Source: an uncultured Gammaproteobacteria bacterium (GTDB lineage Bacteria; Pseudomonadota; Gammaproteobacteria; GCA-002705445; GCA-002716945). From it: a DNA stretch of 32,451 bases. Where the stretch lies: positions 1-32,451 of the forward strand of contig CAJWPJ010000011.1 of NCBI GenBank assembly GCA_913045115.1. Direction: 5' to 3'. The translations under genes were made by a program, and so were the position numbers. The notes under the pieces are model-generated. The model was not told where the DNA came from, did no database searches, and saw nothing but the letters and a program-made list of their open reading frames with translations. Of the stretch, positions 9,425 through 16,689 are shown one piece after another (position 1 is the first letter of the stretch; every line of letters begins with the position of its first letter).

Positions 9425-10440
9425 TCAAAAATATCATATTAATTCCATTTCTTACGTTAATAGCTTGTAATTCTGTTGCCAACACTCAATACAATACAAA
9501 AGGAGTGAATGAGTTCATCAAATATATGGAGAATAAACATGATTTTGATAGCAAAGAACTTAGAGCGCTTTTTGATAATATTAAAGAGGAAAAAAAGTTA
9601 AAAAAATTTTTCAAAAAAGCACCAGAGAGAAGACTTACATGGAACGGCTGCAAGCCTAGCGAGAAGCAGTGTATTAATTACAAAGGATTATTTGTAACTG
9701 AACACAATATTAAAAATGGAAAGTCATTTACTAATGATAACTATAAAATATTGAAAAAAGCAGAGGACATATTTGGAGTACCTAAAGAGATTATAGTTGC
9801 AATAATAGGTATTGAAACAAGATATGGTAAAAATTTAGGCTCATTCAAAACATTTGATACTCTTGCATCATTATCTGTTGGACCAAATAAGGGAAGAAGG
9901 GCGAATTTTTATAAGGTAGAGCTAGAAAATTTTTTATTACTCTGCCGTGAAAATAATCTAGATCCGTCGTCTATCAAAGGTTCCTACGCTGGGGCACTTG
10001 GCAAACCCCAGTTTATTTCAAGTTCATACAGAAACTATGCAATTGATTTCGATGGTGATAGTTATGCAGATTTATGGAGTTCAAATTCAGATGTTATTGG
10101 GAGCGTGGCAAATTATCTTAAGCAAAATGGCTGGATGAGAGATGGTCTAATTCTAACAGACATCAAGATTCGGAATAACAGAAAAACATTAGATAAATTA
10201 TCAAAAAAAACATATAAACCACATACAAAATACCAAGAGTACGCAAAAATGAATATTAAAGCTTCATCCTCCATTGATAGTGACGAGATACTTTCAGTTA
10301 TAAAAAGACTTGAAGGACAATCCAATGTTTATAGTTTTGGCCATAAAAATTTCTATACCATCACCAGATACAACAGGAGCCGGTTATATGCACTTGCAGT
10401 GTATACACTGGCACAAGAAATAAAAATGGCATCACAGTAA
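9421..10440 (+). CDS. mltB: Membrane-bound lytic murein transglycosylase B (lipoprotein)
   Basis: Cleaves the glycan backbone of peptidoglycan, leaving 1,6-anhydroMurNAc ends, which feed the anmK/amgK/murU recycling genes elsewhere in this window. The 339 residues begin with a lipoprotein signal whose lipobox is LIAC (C16), so the protein is probably lipid-anchored. The family 3 transglycosylase catalytic glutamate is E132 in GIETRYGKNLG. Further family motifs are GSYAGALGKPQFISSSY and IGSVANYLKQNGW. There is no sign of a C-terminal peptidoglycan-binding domain. It overlaps rodA by 4 bases. The rlpA gene often found between mltB and dacA is absent. Confidence 0.93.
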   Translation: MIKNIILIPFLTLIACNSVANTQYNTKGVNEFIKYMENKHDFDSKELRALFDNIKEEKKLKKFFKKAPERRLTWNGCKPSEKQCINYKGLFVTEHNIKNGKSFTNDNYKILKKAEDIFGVPKEIIVAIIGIETRYGKNLGSFKTFDTLASLSVGPNKGRRANFYKVELENFLLLCRENNLDPSSIKGSYAGALGKPQFISSSYRNYAIDFDGDSYADLWSSNSDVIGSVANYLKQNGWMRDGLILTDIKIRNNRKTLDKLSKKTYKPHTKYQEYAKMNIKASSSIDSDEILSVIKRLEGQSNVYSFGHKNFYTITRYNRSRLYALAVYTLAQEIKMASQ

Positions 10441-10452
10441 CGTTAGTTATGC

Positions 10453-10458
10453 TACTAT
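10453..10458 (+). promoter_or_regulatory. Possible -10 box (TACTAT) of dacA, leaderless spacing
   Basis: In the 24-base gap between mltB and dacA a TACTAT lies 6 bases before the dacA ATG, and no ribosome-binding purine run is present. The arrangement matches the boxes before lptD, mrdA and the mazG-like gene. It could allow dacA-dat expression apart from the upstream operon. No convincing -35 box is seen. Confidence 0.35.
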
Positions 10459-10464
10459 ATACAG

Positions 10465-11592
10465 ATGACTAAACGGTTACTTACAATATTTCTTTGCAGT
10501 GTATTTGTTACAGTAGTTCAAGCGTCACCAATTCCCCCGGCACCAAATCTAAACGTCAAGGCATACGTAATAATGGACTTTGACAGTAAAATGATTTTAG
10601 CTTCATCAAACAAAGATTTAACTCTTCCACCAGCAAGCATAACTAAAATGATGACAGCTTACGTAGCATTTACCGAGTTGAAAGAGAATAACATTTCGTT
10701 AGATGAAGAAATACTTGTAAGTAAAAAAGCTTGGAAAACCGGTGGTTCTAAAATGTTCATCGAGGTCGGAAAAAAAATAAAGGTACGAGACATCCTTCAA
10801 GGAGTTATAACCGTATCGGGAAACGATGCTAGCGTTGCACTTGCAGAGCATATCTCAGGTGATGAAAAAACTTTTGCAACATACATGAATCAAATGGCTT
10901 CAAATCTTGGGTTAAAAAACACGAATTACACTAATGCAACTGGATTACCAAATGATAGTTTATATACGACTGCCGAGGATATTTCTTTACTATCTAGCGC
11001 TTTGATTGAGGAGTTTCCTGATCTCTACAAACTATATTCAACAAAGTCATTTCAATTTAACGACATTAAGCAATATTCAAGAAATAAATTGCTTTTCATT
11101 GATGATAATGTTGATGGAATAAAAACTGGCTTTACTAAAGCCGCGGGTTATTGTCTTGCAAGCTCTGCTAAAAGAGGGAATAGAAGGTTGATAGCTGTTG
11201 TCATGGGAGCGCCCACACCTGAAGTGCGAATTCAAGCAAGTCGTACATTGTTAGAATATGGTTTTAGATTTTTCGAGACCCACACTTTGTTTAAAGGTAA
11301 CACCCCCATATCAACTGCACGCGTTTTCTCAGGAGAGGAAACAGAAATAAAATTCGGTGTCACTGAAGACGCAATGGTAACCATACCTAGAAGGCAGAAG
11401 AAAAATTTGAAATATGAATACATTATCGACAGACAACTTACTGCCCCTGTGAAACAGAATCAAACGATAGGATTTATGCACATAAAACTAAAAGATAAGA
11501 TTATTCATACTTATAAGCTGACTGCCCTTGAGGATGTCAATCAAGGATCGCTATATCGCAGGACAGTTGATTCACTCTTAATGGACCTGTAA
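10465..11592 (+). CDS. dacA: D-alanyl-D-alanine carboxypeptidase (PBP5/6 family)
   Basis: Removes the terminal D-alanine of peptidoglycan pentapeptides in the periplasm. The 375 residues contain a signal peptide ending at VQA (residue 20), then the serine peptidase S11 domain with S58-I-T-K61, S118-G-N120 and K220-T-G222. A PBP5 C-terminal beta domain follows (about 270-355), and an end segment could form the usual amphipathic membrane anchor. It starts 24 bases after mltB. Its stop codon (TAA, 11590-11592) shares one base with the ATG of the aminotransferase gene at 11592. Released D-alanine could be a substrate for that downstream enzyme, which gives the pairing a metabolic logic. Confidence 0.96.
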   Translation: MTKRLLTIFLCSVFVTVVQASPIPPAPNLNVKAYVIMDFDSKMILASSNKDLTLPPASITKMMTAYVAFTELKENNISLDEEILVSKKAWKTGGSKMFIEVGKKIKVRDILQGVITVSGNDASVALAEHISGDEKTFATYMNQMASNLGLKNTNYTNATGLPNDSLYTTAEDISLLSSALIEEFPDLYKLYSTKSFQFNDIKQYSRNKLLFIDDNVDGIKTGFTKAAGYCLASSAKRGNRRLIAVVMGAPTPEVRIQASRTLLEYGFRFFETHTLFKGNTPISTARVFSGEETEIKFGVTEDAMVTIPRRQKKNLKYEYIIDRQLTAPVKQNQTIGFMHIKLKDKIIHTYKLTALEDVNQGSLYRRTVDSLLMDL

Positions 11593-12452
11593 TGTCTACT
11601 TCAGAGTTCGTATATTTGAATGGAGAATACTCTTCGAAAGAAACAACATCTTTATCTATATTAGACAGAGGCTTTTTATTCGGTGATGGCGTATACGAGC
11701 TGATACCTATTTATAACAAAAAAATATTCTACGTAGAGGATCACTTAAAAAGATTAAGGAGCAGTCTAGAACAAATTAACATTTCTCCATTGTTATTGGA
11801 TACTTTGAATTTAATTAAGATTATTAACAAGATTATAAAAATTAATGATTATAACGACCACTATATCTATATCCATATATCACGTGGAGTTCAGCAGAAA
11901 CGAAATCATGTTTACTCAGACGATTGCAAGCCTACTGTGCTTGTGATGGGTGAAAACTACAAACCTTTTAGTAGAAGCGATATTGTAAAAGGTAAAAAGG
12001 CAATATGTGAGGAGGATTATCGTTGGTTGAAATCAAATATTAAATCTACGTCGTTGCTTGCAAATGTTCTTATCAAGAACAAGGCTAATAATAGCAATTC
12101 ATATGAGGCACTATTGTTGAGAGATGGATTATTGACAGAAGGTTCTGCTAGCAATGTCTTTATCGTTAAAGGCGGAGTTATAAAGACTCCAAAGCTTAGT
12201 AATAAACTTTTGCCAGGAATTACTCGAAAATTTTTAGCTGATCTTATTAGTTTACATAATCTAGATTATGCAGAATGTGATATATCCAAGGACGAGCTAT
12301 TTGATGCGGATGAAATTTTCTGCTCAAGTTCTACTAATCCTGTTGTTCCTATTACACAGCTGGATGACAAGACTATATCTGATTCAGCCGGCGTGATCTC
12401 TATGGATCTTTATAATCATACACAAGATTACATCAGAAAGAACTTCAAATAA
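11592..12452 (+). CDS. dat: D-amino acid aminotransferase-like PLP enzyme (class IV)
   Basis: A fold-type IV PLP transaminase. In D-alanine transaminases the reaction is D-Ala + 2-oxoglutarate = pyruvate + D-Glu, which would link D-alanine freed by DacA to D-glutamate for peptidoglycan. The 286 residues carry the family signatures: DRGFLFGDGVYE at 25-36, the PLP lysine K151 within IKSTSLLANV, the glutamate E183 in LTEGSASNVF, and the phosphate-binding SSSTNPVVP near the end. A branched-chain aminotransferase or aminodeoxychorismate lyase is the alternative within this superfamily. The position after dacA favours Dat. In Pseudomonas the same slot is followed by ybeD-lipB-lipA, all missing here. 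Confidence 0.82.
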   Translation: MSTSEFVYLNGEYSSKETTSLSILDRGFLFGDGVYELIPIYNKKIFYVEDHLKRLRSSLEQINISPLLLDTLNLIKIINKIIKINDYNDHYIYIHISRGVQQKRNHVYSDDCKPTVLVMGENYKPFSRSDIVKGKKAICEEDYRWLKSNIKSTSLLANVLIKNKANNSNSYEALLLRDGLLTEGSASNVFIVKGGVIKTPKLSNKLLPGITRKFLADLISLHNLDYAECDISKDELFDADEIFCSSSTNPVVPITQLDDKTISDSAGVISMDLYNHTQDYIRKNFK

Positions 12453-12454
12453 AA

Positions 12455-12483
12455 AAACCGCTGAATCTAGAATTCAGCGGTTT
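12455..12483. terminator. Bidirectional rho-independent terminator
   Basis: A perfect 12-base-pair stem, with arms AAACCGCTGAAT (12455-12466) and ATTCAGCGGTTT (12472-12483), closes a 5-base loop. It stands between the ends of two convergent genes. An A-run on its left gives a T-tract for the minus-strand transcript. On the plus strand the stem ends in TTTAT. It should terminate both the cell-wall operon and the small lipoprotein gene. Confidence 0.85.
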
Positions 12484-12515
12484 ATAATCTTACGTAAAAT
12501 TAAATAACGTAAATT

Positions 12516-12734
12516 TTAGTTAGGCTGGCATTCGTAAGCTGCTGCTTTCATTTCCATAGCCTTAGCTGCACACTCATCACGTGACGATACAGGACCTATT
12601 GTTTCAAAACGATCAAAATCATTTTCAATCGGATACACCTTCACCATGTATTCAGAAGGAGCACTTGTTCCACCACCGCAAGCAGTGATAATTCCTGTCA
12701 AGAGTAGTACAGATAGAAGTTTTAAATGTCTCAT
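12516..12734 (-). CDS. Small predicted lipoprotein of unknown function
   Basis: A 72-residue protein I do not recognise. It begins with a textbook lipoprotein signal: basic MRHLK, a hydrophobic stretch, then the lipobox ITAC with C19. The mature part would be only 54 residues: a Gly/Ser linker, a YMVKVYPIENDFDRFE segment, and a conserved-looking CAAKAMEMKAAAYEC in which two further cysteines could form a disulfide. An AGGGGG ribosome site lies 4 bases before the ATG. It stands alone, converging on the cell-wall operon across a shared terminator. Coding is likely from the signal peptide, lipobox and ribosome site; its function cannot be told. Confidence 0.75.
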   Translation of the reverse strand: MRHLKLLSVLLLTGIITACGGGTSAPSEYMVKVYPIENDFDRFETIGPVSSRDECAAKAMEMKAAAYECQPN

Positions 12735-12913
12735 TTGACCCCCTAGTCGTAATTACATTTATTACTTTATCATAATTAAAATAATCTTGGATATATATTT
12801 AAACAAAATAAGTAAGTTATTTAACAATATCTCTCACTTCAATGTTCATTATCAGATAAATAGTTTTGTAATTATGTTTAAATACGACTAAAATGTTAGG
12901 TGGGGTAAATCAT

Positions 12914-12942
12914 TATTAGCAAATGCTAATATTGAATACTAT
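12914..12942 (+). promoter_or_regulatory. Palindromic operator candidate and promoter of the DUF1326 gene
   Basis: In the 229-base gap before the DUF1326 gene, arms TATTAGCA (12914-12921) and TGCTAATA (12924-12931) form a perfect 8-base inverted repeat with a 2-base centre. A TACTAT -10 candidate follows at 12937-12942. The palindrome covers the expected -35 position, as a repressor or MerR-like activator site would. A GGGA ribosome site (12953-12956) sits 7 bases before the ATG. The remainder of the gap is AT-rich and shows nothing else I can name. Confidence 0.45.
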
Positions 12943-12963
12943 TTAATTAAATGGGAATGAATT

Positions 12964-13743
12964 ATGAAAAAAGATAAAACTCAGGTTTCAGATTCTAAAA
13001 GAGGTTTTTTAAAAGGATTAGGCGCAGTAGCTGCAGCAACACCAATAATCGGATCTATGTTTGGTTCTGATGATGCACAAGCCGCAAAAGCCGATCATGA
13101 GATGTATCTTCGTGGTACGTACTTTGAATCTTGTACATGCGATACTATTTGTCCATGTCTTCTTCTTTTAGACCCAACTCAGGGTTATTGTAAAGCTTTC
13201 TTAACTTGGAACATCGAGCAAGGTCACGTTGGTAATGTTGACGTTAGCGGTTTAAATGTTTCTATGTGGCTAAATGCACCTCAAAACCTTTTGAAAGGAC
13301 AATTTGAGATGGCAGTTTATATTGATGAACGTGCTAACAATGCACAATTCAATGCACTAAGAGAGGCTTATCATGGCGCTCATGGTGGACACTTAGGTGT
13401 AATCGCAAGTCTTGGTAAAGGGGCTGAAGGTGCACCTCGCGAATATCTACCAACTAAAAGAGCTAAAATTACTTATATGGTTAATTCTCCATCAAGACAC
13501 GTGATTGTTGAGGGAATAGCTGAAAATAAAATGGAACAACTTGCAGGAGCTGCTGGTCGTCCTGTAGTAGTACATGACACACCGTTAGCAGTTGCTCCAC
13601 CATATCCTATTACCGTGAGCAAAGCATCAAAGCTTACTTACAATGATCATGGCATAAGCCATTCATGGGAAGGTGGAAATGGCTTGAGCTCTCCATTCGT
13701 ATATCGTGATGGCGCTAACAAGCAACAAGCAATAGAAGTTTAA
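12964..13743 (+). CDS. DUF1326 domain protein, exported, probable metal-binding
   Basis: A 259-residue protein of the DUF1326 family, whose biochemical role is not established. The N-terminus SKRGFLKGLGAVAAA looks like a twin-arginine type signal with Lys in place of the first Arg, ending near AQA (residue 40). The mature part starts with the family's cysteine cluster, FESCTCDTICPCLL (C57, C59, C63, C65), with C76 nearby. Such a CxC...CxC arrangement could bind copper or another soft metal. DUF1326 genes are often found beside DUF2182 membrane proteins, as here. The gene has its own promoter with an overlapping palindrome, and a strong terminator follows 17 bases after the stop. Family assignment is firm; metal binding is inference. 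Confidence 0.87.
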   Translation: MKKDKTQVSDSKRGFLKGLGAVAAATPIIGSMFGSDDAQAAKADHEMYLRGTYFESCTCDTICPCLLLLDPTQGYCKAFLTWNIEQGHVGNVDVSGLNVSMWLNAPQNLLKGQFEMAVYIDERANNAQFNALREAYHGAHGGHLGVIASLGKGAEGAPREYLPTKRAKITYMVNSPSRHVIVEGIAENKMEQLAGAAGRPVVVHDTPLAVAPPYPITVSKASKLTYNDHGISHSWEGGNGLSSPFVYRDGANKQQAIEV

Positions 13744-13760
13744 CTTCAATATTGAACGAT

Positions 13761-13790
13761 GGCCTGCTTCCATGCAGGCCATTTTTTTTT
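13761..13790 (+). terminator. Rho-independent terminator between DUF1326 and DUF2182 genes
   Basis: The arms GGCCTGC (13761-13767) and GCAGGCC (13774-13780) form a GC-rich 7-base-pair stem with a 6-base loop, followed by A and nine T residues. It lies between two genes that appear functionally paired. Read-through past it would give lower expression of the membrane protein than of DUF1326. It also shows that the DUF2182 coding region starts after it, at 13797. Confidence 0.88.
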
Positions 13791-13796
13791 AATCTT

Positions 13797-14699
13797 ATGA
13801 ATGACAGAGTAATACAAGCACCCCTAAAAGATAGAATGATTGTTTATATTGGAGTAGCAATAGTACTTCTATTCTCATGGCTTTATATTCTTGGAATGGG
13901 TTGGCACATGAATACAATTCCATTTATCAACAACACAACTATGAGTATGGACATGCCTTCTGATTCAATGGATATGAAAGATAATGGCATGGATATGAAT
14001 AAACAGGAAATGGAAGGCATGACTATGAATCAGGAGTCAGGTATGATTACGAAGATTTTGACATGGATGCCTCCAATGGGAAATATGTGGGCTTTAACTG
14101 ATTTCTTTTTACTATTCATGATGTGGGCAGTAATGATGATAGCAATGATGACTCCGTCAATACTTCCAATGCTCATGTTGTATACAACTCTAAATGCTAG
14201 AAAAAAAGCACATGGGCAAGAATCGGCATCCACGATGATTCTTCTTGCAGGTTATTTGTCAAGCTGGGTACTTTTTAGTTTATTCATCACTTTCCCCCAA
14301 TATTTTTTACACACTAATGGGTTTTTGAATATGATGATGGAACCCATACATGCCTATCTTGCAGCTTTTGTTCTTGTCCTGGCAGGAATTTACCAATTTA
14401 CACCATACAAAGATGCTTGTTTAAATGTTTGCCAATCACCTTTAAGCTTCTTAACTAATAACTGGCAAGATGGTAATTTTGGCGCATTTATCATTGGTTA
14501 TAAACATGGCTTTTATTGCGTTGGCTGTTGCTGGGCACTAATGCTTACGCTTTTTGCGCTTGGTGTAATGAATATCCTTTGGGTCATAGTGCTAACCATC
14601 TTTGTTTTATTTGAGAAAGTTTCTTATAACTATCCTCTAACCTACAGAAGAGTAGTAGGCGCCTTTTTGATTATTTGGGGTCTTGTTCTAGTTGCCTAA
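13797..14699 (+). CDS. DUF2182 integral membrane protein with a methionine-rich loop
   Basis: A 300-residue DUF2182 membrane protein, a family described as predicted metal-binding. Hydrophobic segments lie at about 14-34, 100-130, 145-165, 184-202, 228-262 and 262-300. The family signature HGFYCVGCCW is at 237-246, and CLNVC lies at 208-212. Between the first and second membrane segments is a loop with 11 Met in residues 49-83, spaced as MxM and MDM, typical of extracytoplasmic Cu(I)-handling sequences; membrane segments 107-127 are also Met-rich. I set the start at ATG 13797 because the frame open from TTG 13752 passes through a terminator hairpin. The 3' end overlaps murU tail-to-tail by 29 bases. 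Copper handling is inference. Confidence 0.87.
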   Translation: MNDRVIQAPLKDRMIVYIGVAIVLLFSWLYILGMGWHMNTIPFINNTTMSMDMPSDSMDMKDNGMDMNKQEMEGMTMNQESGMITKILTWMPPMGNMWALTDFFLLFMMWAVMMIAMMTPSILPMLMLYTTLNARKKAHGQESASTMILLAGYLSSWVLFSLFITFPQYFLHTNGFLNMMMEPIHAYLAAFVLVLAGIYQFTPYKDACLNVCQSPLSFLTNNWQDGNFGAFIIGYKHGFYCVGCCWALMLTLFALGVMNILWVIVLTIFVLFEKVSYNYPLTYRRVVGAFLIIWGLVLVA

Positions 14700-15312
14700 T
14701 TTTTTCAAGTCGATCTGGAGTTCCGATGTCCATCCATTTTCCATCGAAGATACTGAAAGTTATTTTTTTTTCTGATCTAAGGATATCGCCGAGCTCAACA
14801 TTACTATGATTATTGAATAATTCTCTATGATATTTTCCAATACCTGAAAATACATACGCATTTCCGACTAGTAGACTGTCACCATCACAGTCAAAATCTC
14901 CATCTAAGTAATCAGGTGTATCTATTAAAACAATATGAGCTAAACTTTCTTCAAGTTTTAAATCTTTTAGAGCTCCTAAATTGTAATCTGTCCAAATATC
15001 ACTGTTAATGACAATAAATTCCTCATCATCAAAATTTTTGATGATATTTCTTATTCCCTCGGCAGTACCAAGAGGTTCATCTCCTTCGTCAACTAGATGA
15101 ATATCAAAATCTAGTGTCTCGATATAGTTTATGATTACATTTTTTTTATAAGCAACGTTTATAGTAATTTCATCCAATCCAGAATCTCTGCAAAGGTTAA
15201 TTTTATTCTCCAGTAAATATTCACCATTGATTTCTAGCATTGGCTTAGGAATGTCCTTTGTGAGCGGCATCATTCTTGTGCCTTTTCCTGAAGATAATAT
15301 TATAACTTTCAT
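14671..15312 (-). CDS. murU: N-acetylmuramate alpha-1-phosphate uridylyltransferase
   Basis: Makes UDP-MurNAc from MurNAc-1-phosphate and UTP, the last step of the MurNAc salvage route that bypasses MurA/MurB. The 213 residues form a compact nucleotidyltransferase: SSGKGTRMMPLTKDIPKPM at 7-25 is the nucleotide-binding signature, EPLGTAEGI binds the sugar, and NSDIW carries the metal-binding Asp. Generic sugar nucleotidyltransferases share these motifs. The assignment to MurU rests on length and on the partner gene amgK immediately upstream, which it overlaps by 4 bases (ATGA). Its last 29 bases overlap the end of the DUF2182 gene on the other strand. Confidence 0.88.
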   Translation of the reverse strand: MKVIILSSGKGTRMMPLTKDIPKPMLEINGEYLLENKINLCRDSGLDEITINVAYKKNVIINYIETLDFDIHLVDEGDEPLGTAEGIRNIIKNFDDEEFIVINSDIWTDYNLGALKDLKLEESLAHIVLIDTPDYLDGDFDCDGDSLLVGNAYVFSGIGKYHRELFNNHSNVELGDILRSEKKITFSIFDGKWMDIGTPDRLEKIRQLEQDPK

Positions 15313-16286
15313 ACTGAAATCTTCTCTAGTAAATGCAGTTCACTAAAAATTTCATCTAGATTAGTAAGATCTTTATACTTCTTTAATGTTTTTTCTACAT
15401 ATGTATAAGTTCTTGGGATATCTTTTAGATAGTTATCTTTCTTATCTCTATAATTCAAACGTGAAAATATTCCTATAGCCTTAATATGCCTTTGAAGTCC
15501 TGTCATATCAAACCAATATCTAAAATCTGAAATATTATTGTTTTCTTTACATTTAATTCTAGTAAAAAAACTCTCCAGCATATCTTCTATAAGACCATCA
15601 TCCCATGTTATGTAACAGTCTTTAAGTAGAGATACTAAATCATAAGTTATAGGCCCAATAACTGCATCTTGATAATCGATAACTCCAGGATTATTAGTAT
15701 CAGTAACAAGGAGGTTCCTTGAATGAAAATCCCTATGAACAAATGTCTTAGGAATATTTTTAAGAAATTCATTAAGTTTATTAAACTCTGTATTTATCGA
15801 ATCAAGATACCCATCATCTTCATTGATCTTAAGATGATTTCCTAAAAACCAATCTATAAATAAATTATTTTCCTCTTCGTACAAATCATCAAAAGATTCT
15901 AAATCAGAATAGTCAGCATTAGCTTGAATTTTAACAATTGCTTCAAGCGCATCAGTATATAAGCAGTAAACTGTTTCGCTATCAAGTTTTCTAGAATATA
16001 AATCATCTCCAAGATCAGATAGCACTAAGAATCCACTTTCTTTATCACACTCAAAAAGCTCAGGAACATTTACTTTTGCATCACGGAGTTTTTCAGTAAC
16101 AGATATAAATGAATTTAGATTTTCTTTATCAGGAGGGCAATCCATGACAACATAAGAAAGATTATTTTTTTTCACTCGGTAATACTTTCTAAAACTCGCA
16201 TCTCCAGACAGGTCGGCAATAGACGATTTTTCATAACTATTTTCACCCAGCCAATCTCTTAGTTTTTGCTGCCTATCACTACCCAT
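15309..16286 (-). CDS. amgK: N-acetylmuramate/N-acetylglucosamine anomeric kinase AmgK
   Basis: Phosphorylates MurNAc at the anomeric carbon to give MurNAc-1-phosphate for MurU. The 325 residues have the aminoglycoside-phosphotransferase fold: an N-terminal lobe with SGDASFRKYYRV, the catalytic loop VHRDFHSRNLL around residue 184 and the metal-binding VIDYQDAVIGP shortly after. The pairing with murU is the known Pseudomonas arrangement. Start ATG 16286 lies only 28 bases from the divergent MazG-like gene, and no ribosome site is visible. A TAATAT stands 6 bases before the ATG, so the message may lack a leader. Confidence 0.9.
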   Translation of the reverse strand: MGSDRQQKLRDWLGENSYEKSSIADLSGDASFRKYYRVKKNNLSYVVMDCPPDKENLNSFISVTEKLRDAKVNVPELFECDKESGFLVLSDLGDDLYSRKLDSETVYCLYTDALEAIVKIQANADYSDLESFDDLYEEENNLFIDWFLGNHLKINEDDGYLDSINTEFNKLNEFLKNIPKTFVHRDFHSRNLLVTDTNNPGVIDYQDAVIGPITYDLVSLLKDCYITWDDGLIEDMLESFFTRIKCKENNNISDFRYWFDMTGLQRHIKAIGIFSRLNYRDKKDNYLKDIPRTYTYVEKTLKKYKDLTNLDEIFSELHLLEKISV

Positions 16287-16314
16287 TTGGCTATATTACT
16301 ATATAATTTCGCGA
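16287..16314. promoter_or_regulatory. 28-base divergent promoter region between amgK and the MazG-like gene
   Basis: Both promoters must be squeezed into 28 bases or reach into the coding sequences. On the plus strand TATAAT (16302-16307) is followed by 7 bases and the ATG at 16315. On the minus strand TAATAT (16298-16293) is followed by 6 bases and the ATG at 16286. Neither side has room for, or shows, a ribosome site. Both messages are thus probably leaderless, and their -35 regions would fall inside the opposite gene. Confidence 0.45.
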
Positions 16315-16680
16315 ATGAAGTCAAAAAACCTTATAGATGAGTCTATAAAATTACAACTTGAAGCCAAGGCTCTGGGCCTTGATTGGATTGATCTTGATAA
16401 GATTATCAGCAAAATACGTGAAGAGACCAATGAGCTTGATGAAGCGATAGAAAGTAAAGATAGAGAGCATATCATTGAGGAATTTGGGGACCTCTTCTTC
16501 TCTCTCATTTCACTATCTAGACACCTTAAAATTGATATGAGTGATTTAAACGAGTCTGCTAACTTGAAATTTAAAGGGAGACTTAATAAGATTAACGCCG
16601 AAATGAAAAAAAGAGACATTAAATATGCTAAACCTGATGAAATGATTGAAATCTGGAAAAGTATCAAAAATAAACCATAA
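16315..16680 (+). CDS. MazG-like nucleotide pyrophosphohydrolase, single domain
   Basis: Predicted to hydrolyse nucleoside triphosphates to monophosphates plus pyrophosphate, a house-cleaning function. The 121 residues are half the length of E. coli MazG (263) and match its C-terminal domain. The metal-binding EExxE...ExxD motif is present as EETNE (36-40) and EEFGD (55-59). The tail KFKGRLNKINAEM and IEIWKSIKN matches the MazG C-terminal helix. It sits 28 bases from the divergent amgK and 9 bases before the autotransporter gene. A second, diverged copy of its last 33 codons lies beyond that gene (18966-19064), evidence of recombination at this locus. Confidence 0.85.
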   Translation: MKSKNLIDESIKLQLEAKALGLDWIDLDKIISKIREETNELDEAIESKDREHIIEEFGDLFFSLISLSRHLKIDMSDLNESANLKFKGRLNKINAEMKKRDIKYAKPDEMIEIWKSIKNKP

Positions 16681-16689
16681 GATATTCTA

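Noticed and set aside
13752-13796. An upstream extension of the DUF2182 protein from a TTG codon
   Set aside because: The extension would be encoded by the terminator hairpin and T-run, and does not look like a signal or membrane segment.
16299-16667. Long open frame on the minus strand opposite the MazG-like gene
   Set aside because: Its composition is a mirror of the MazG coding sequence; it resembles no family and would overlap the amgK promoter region.
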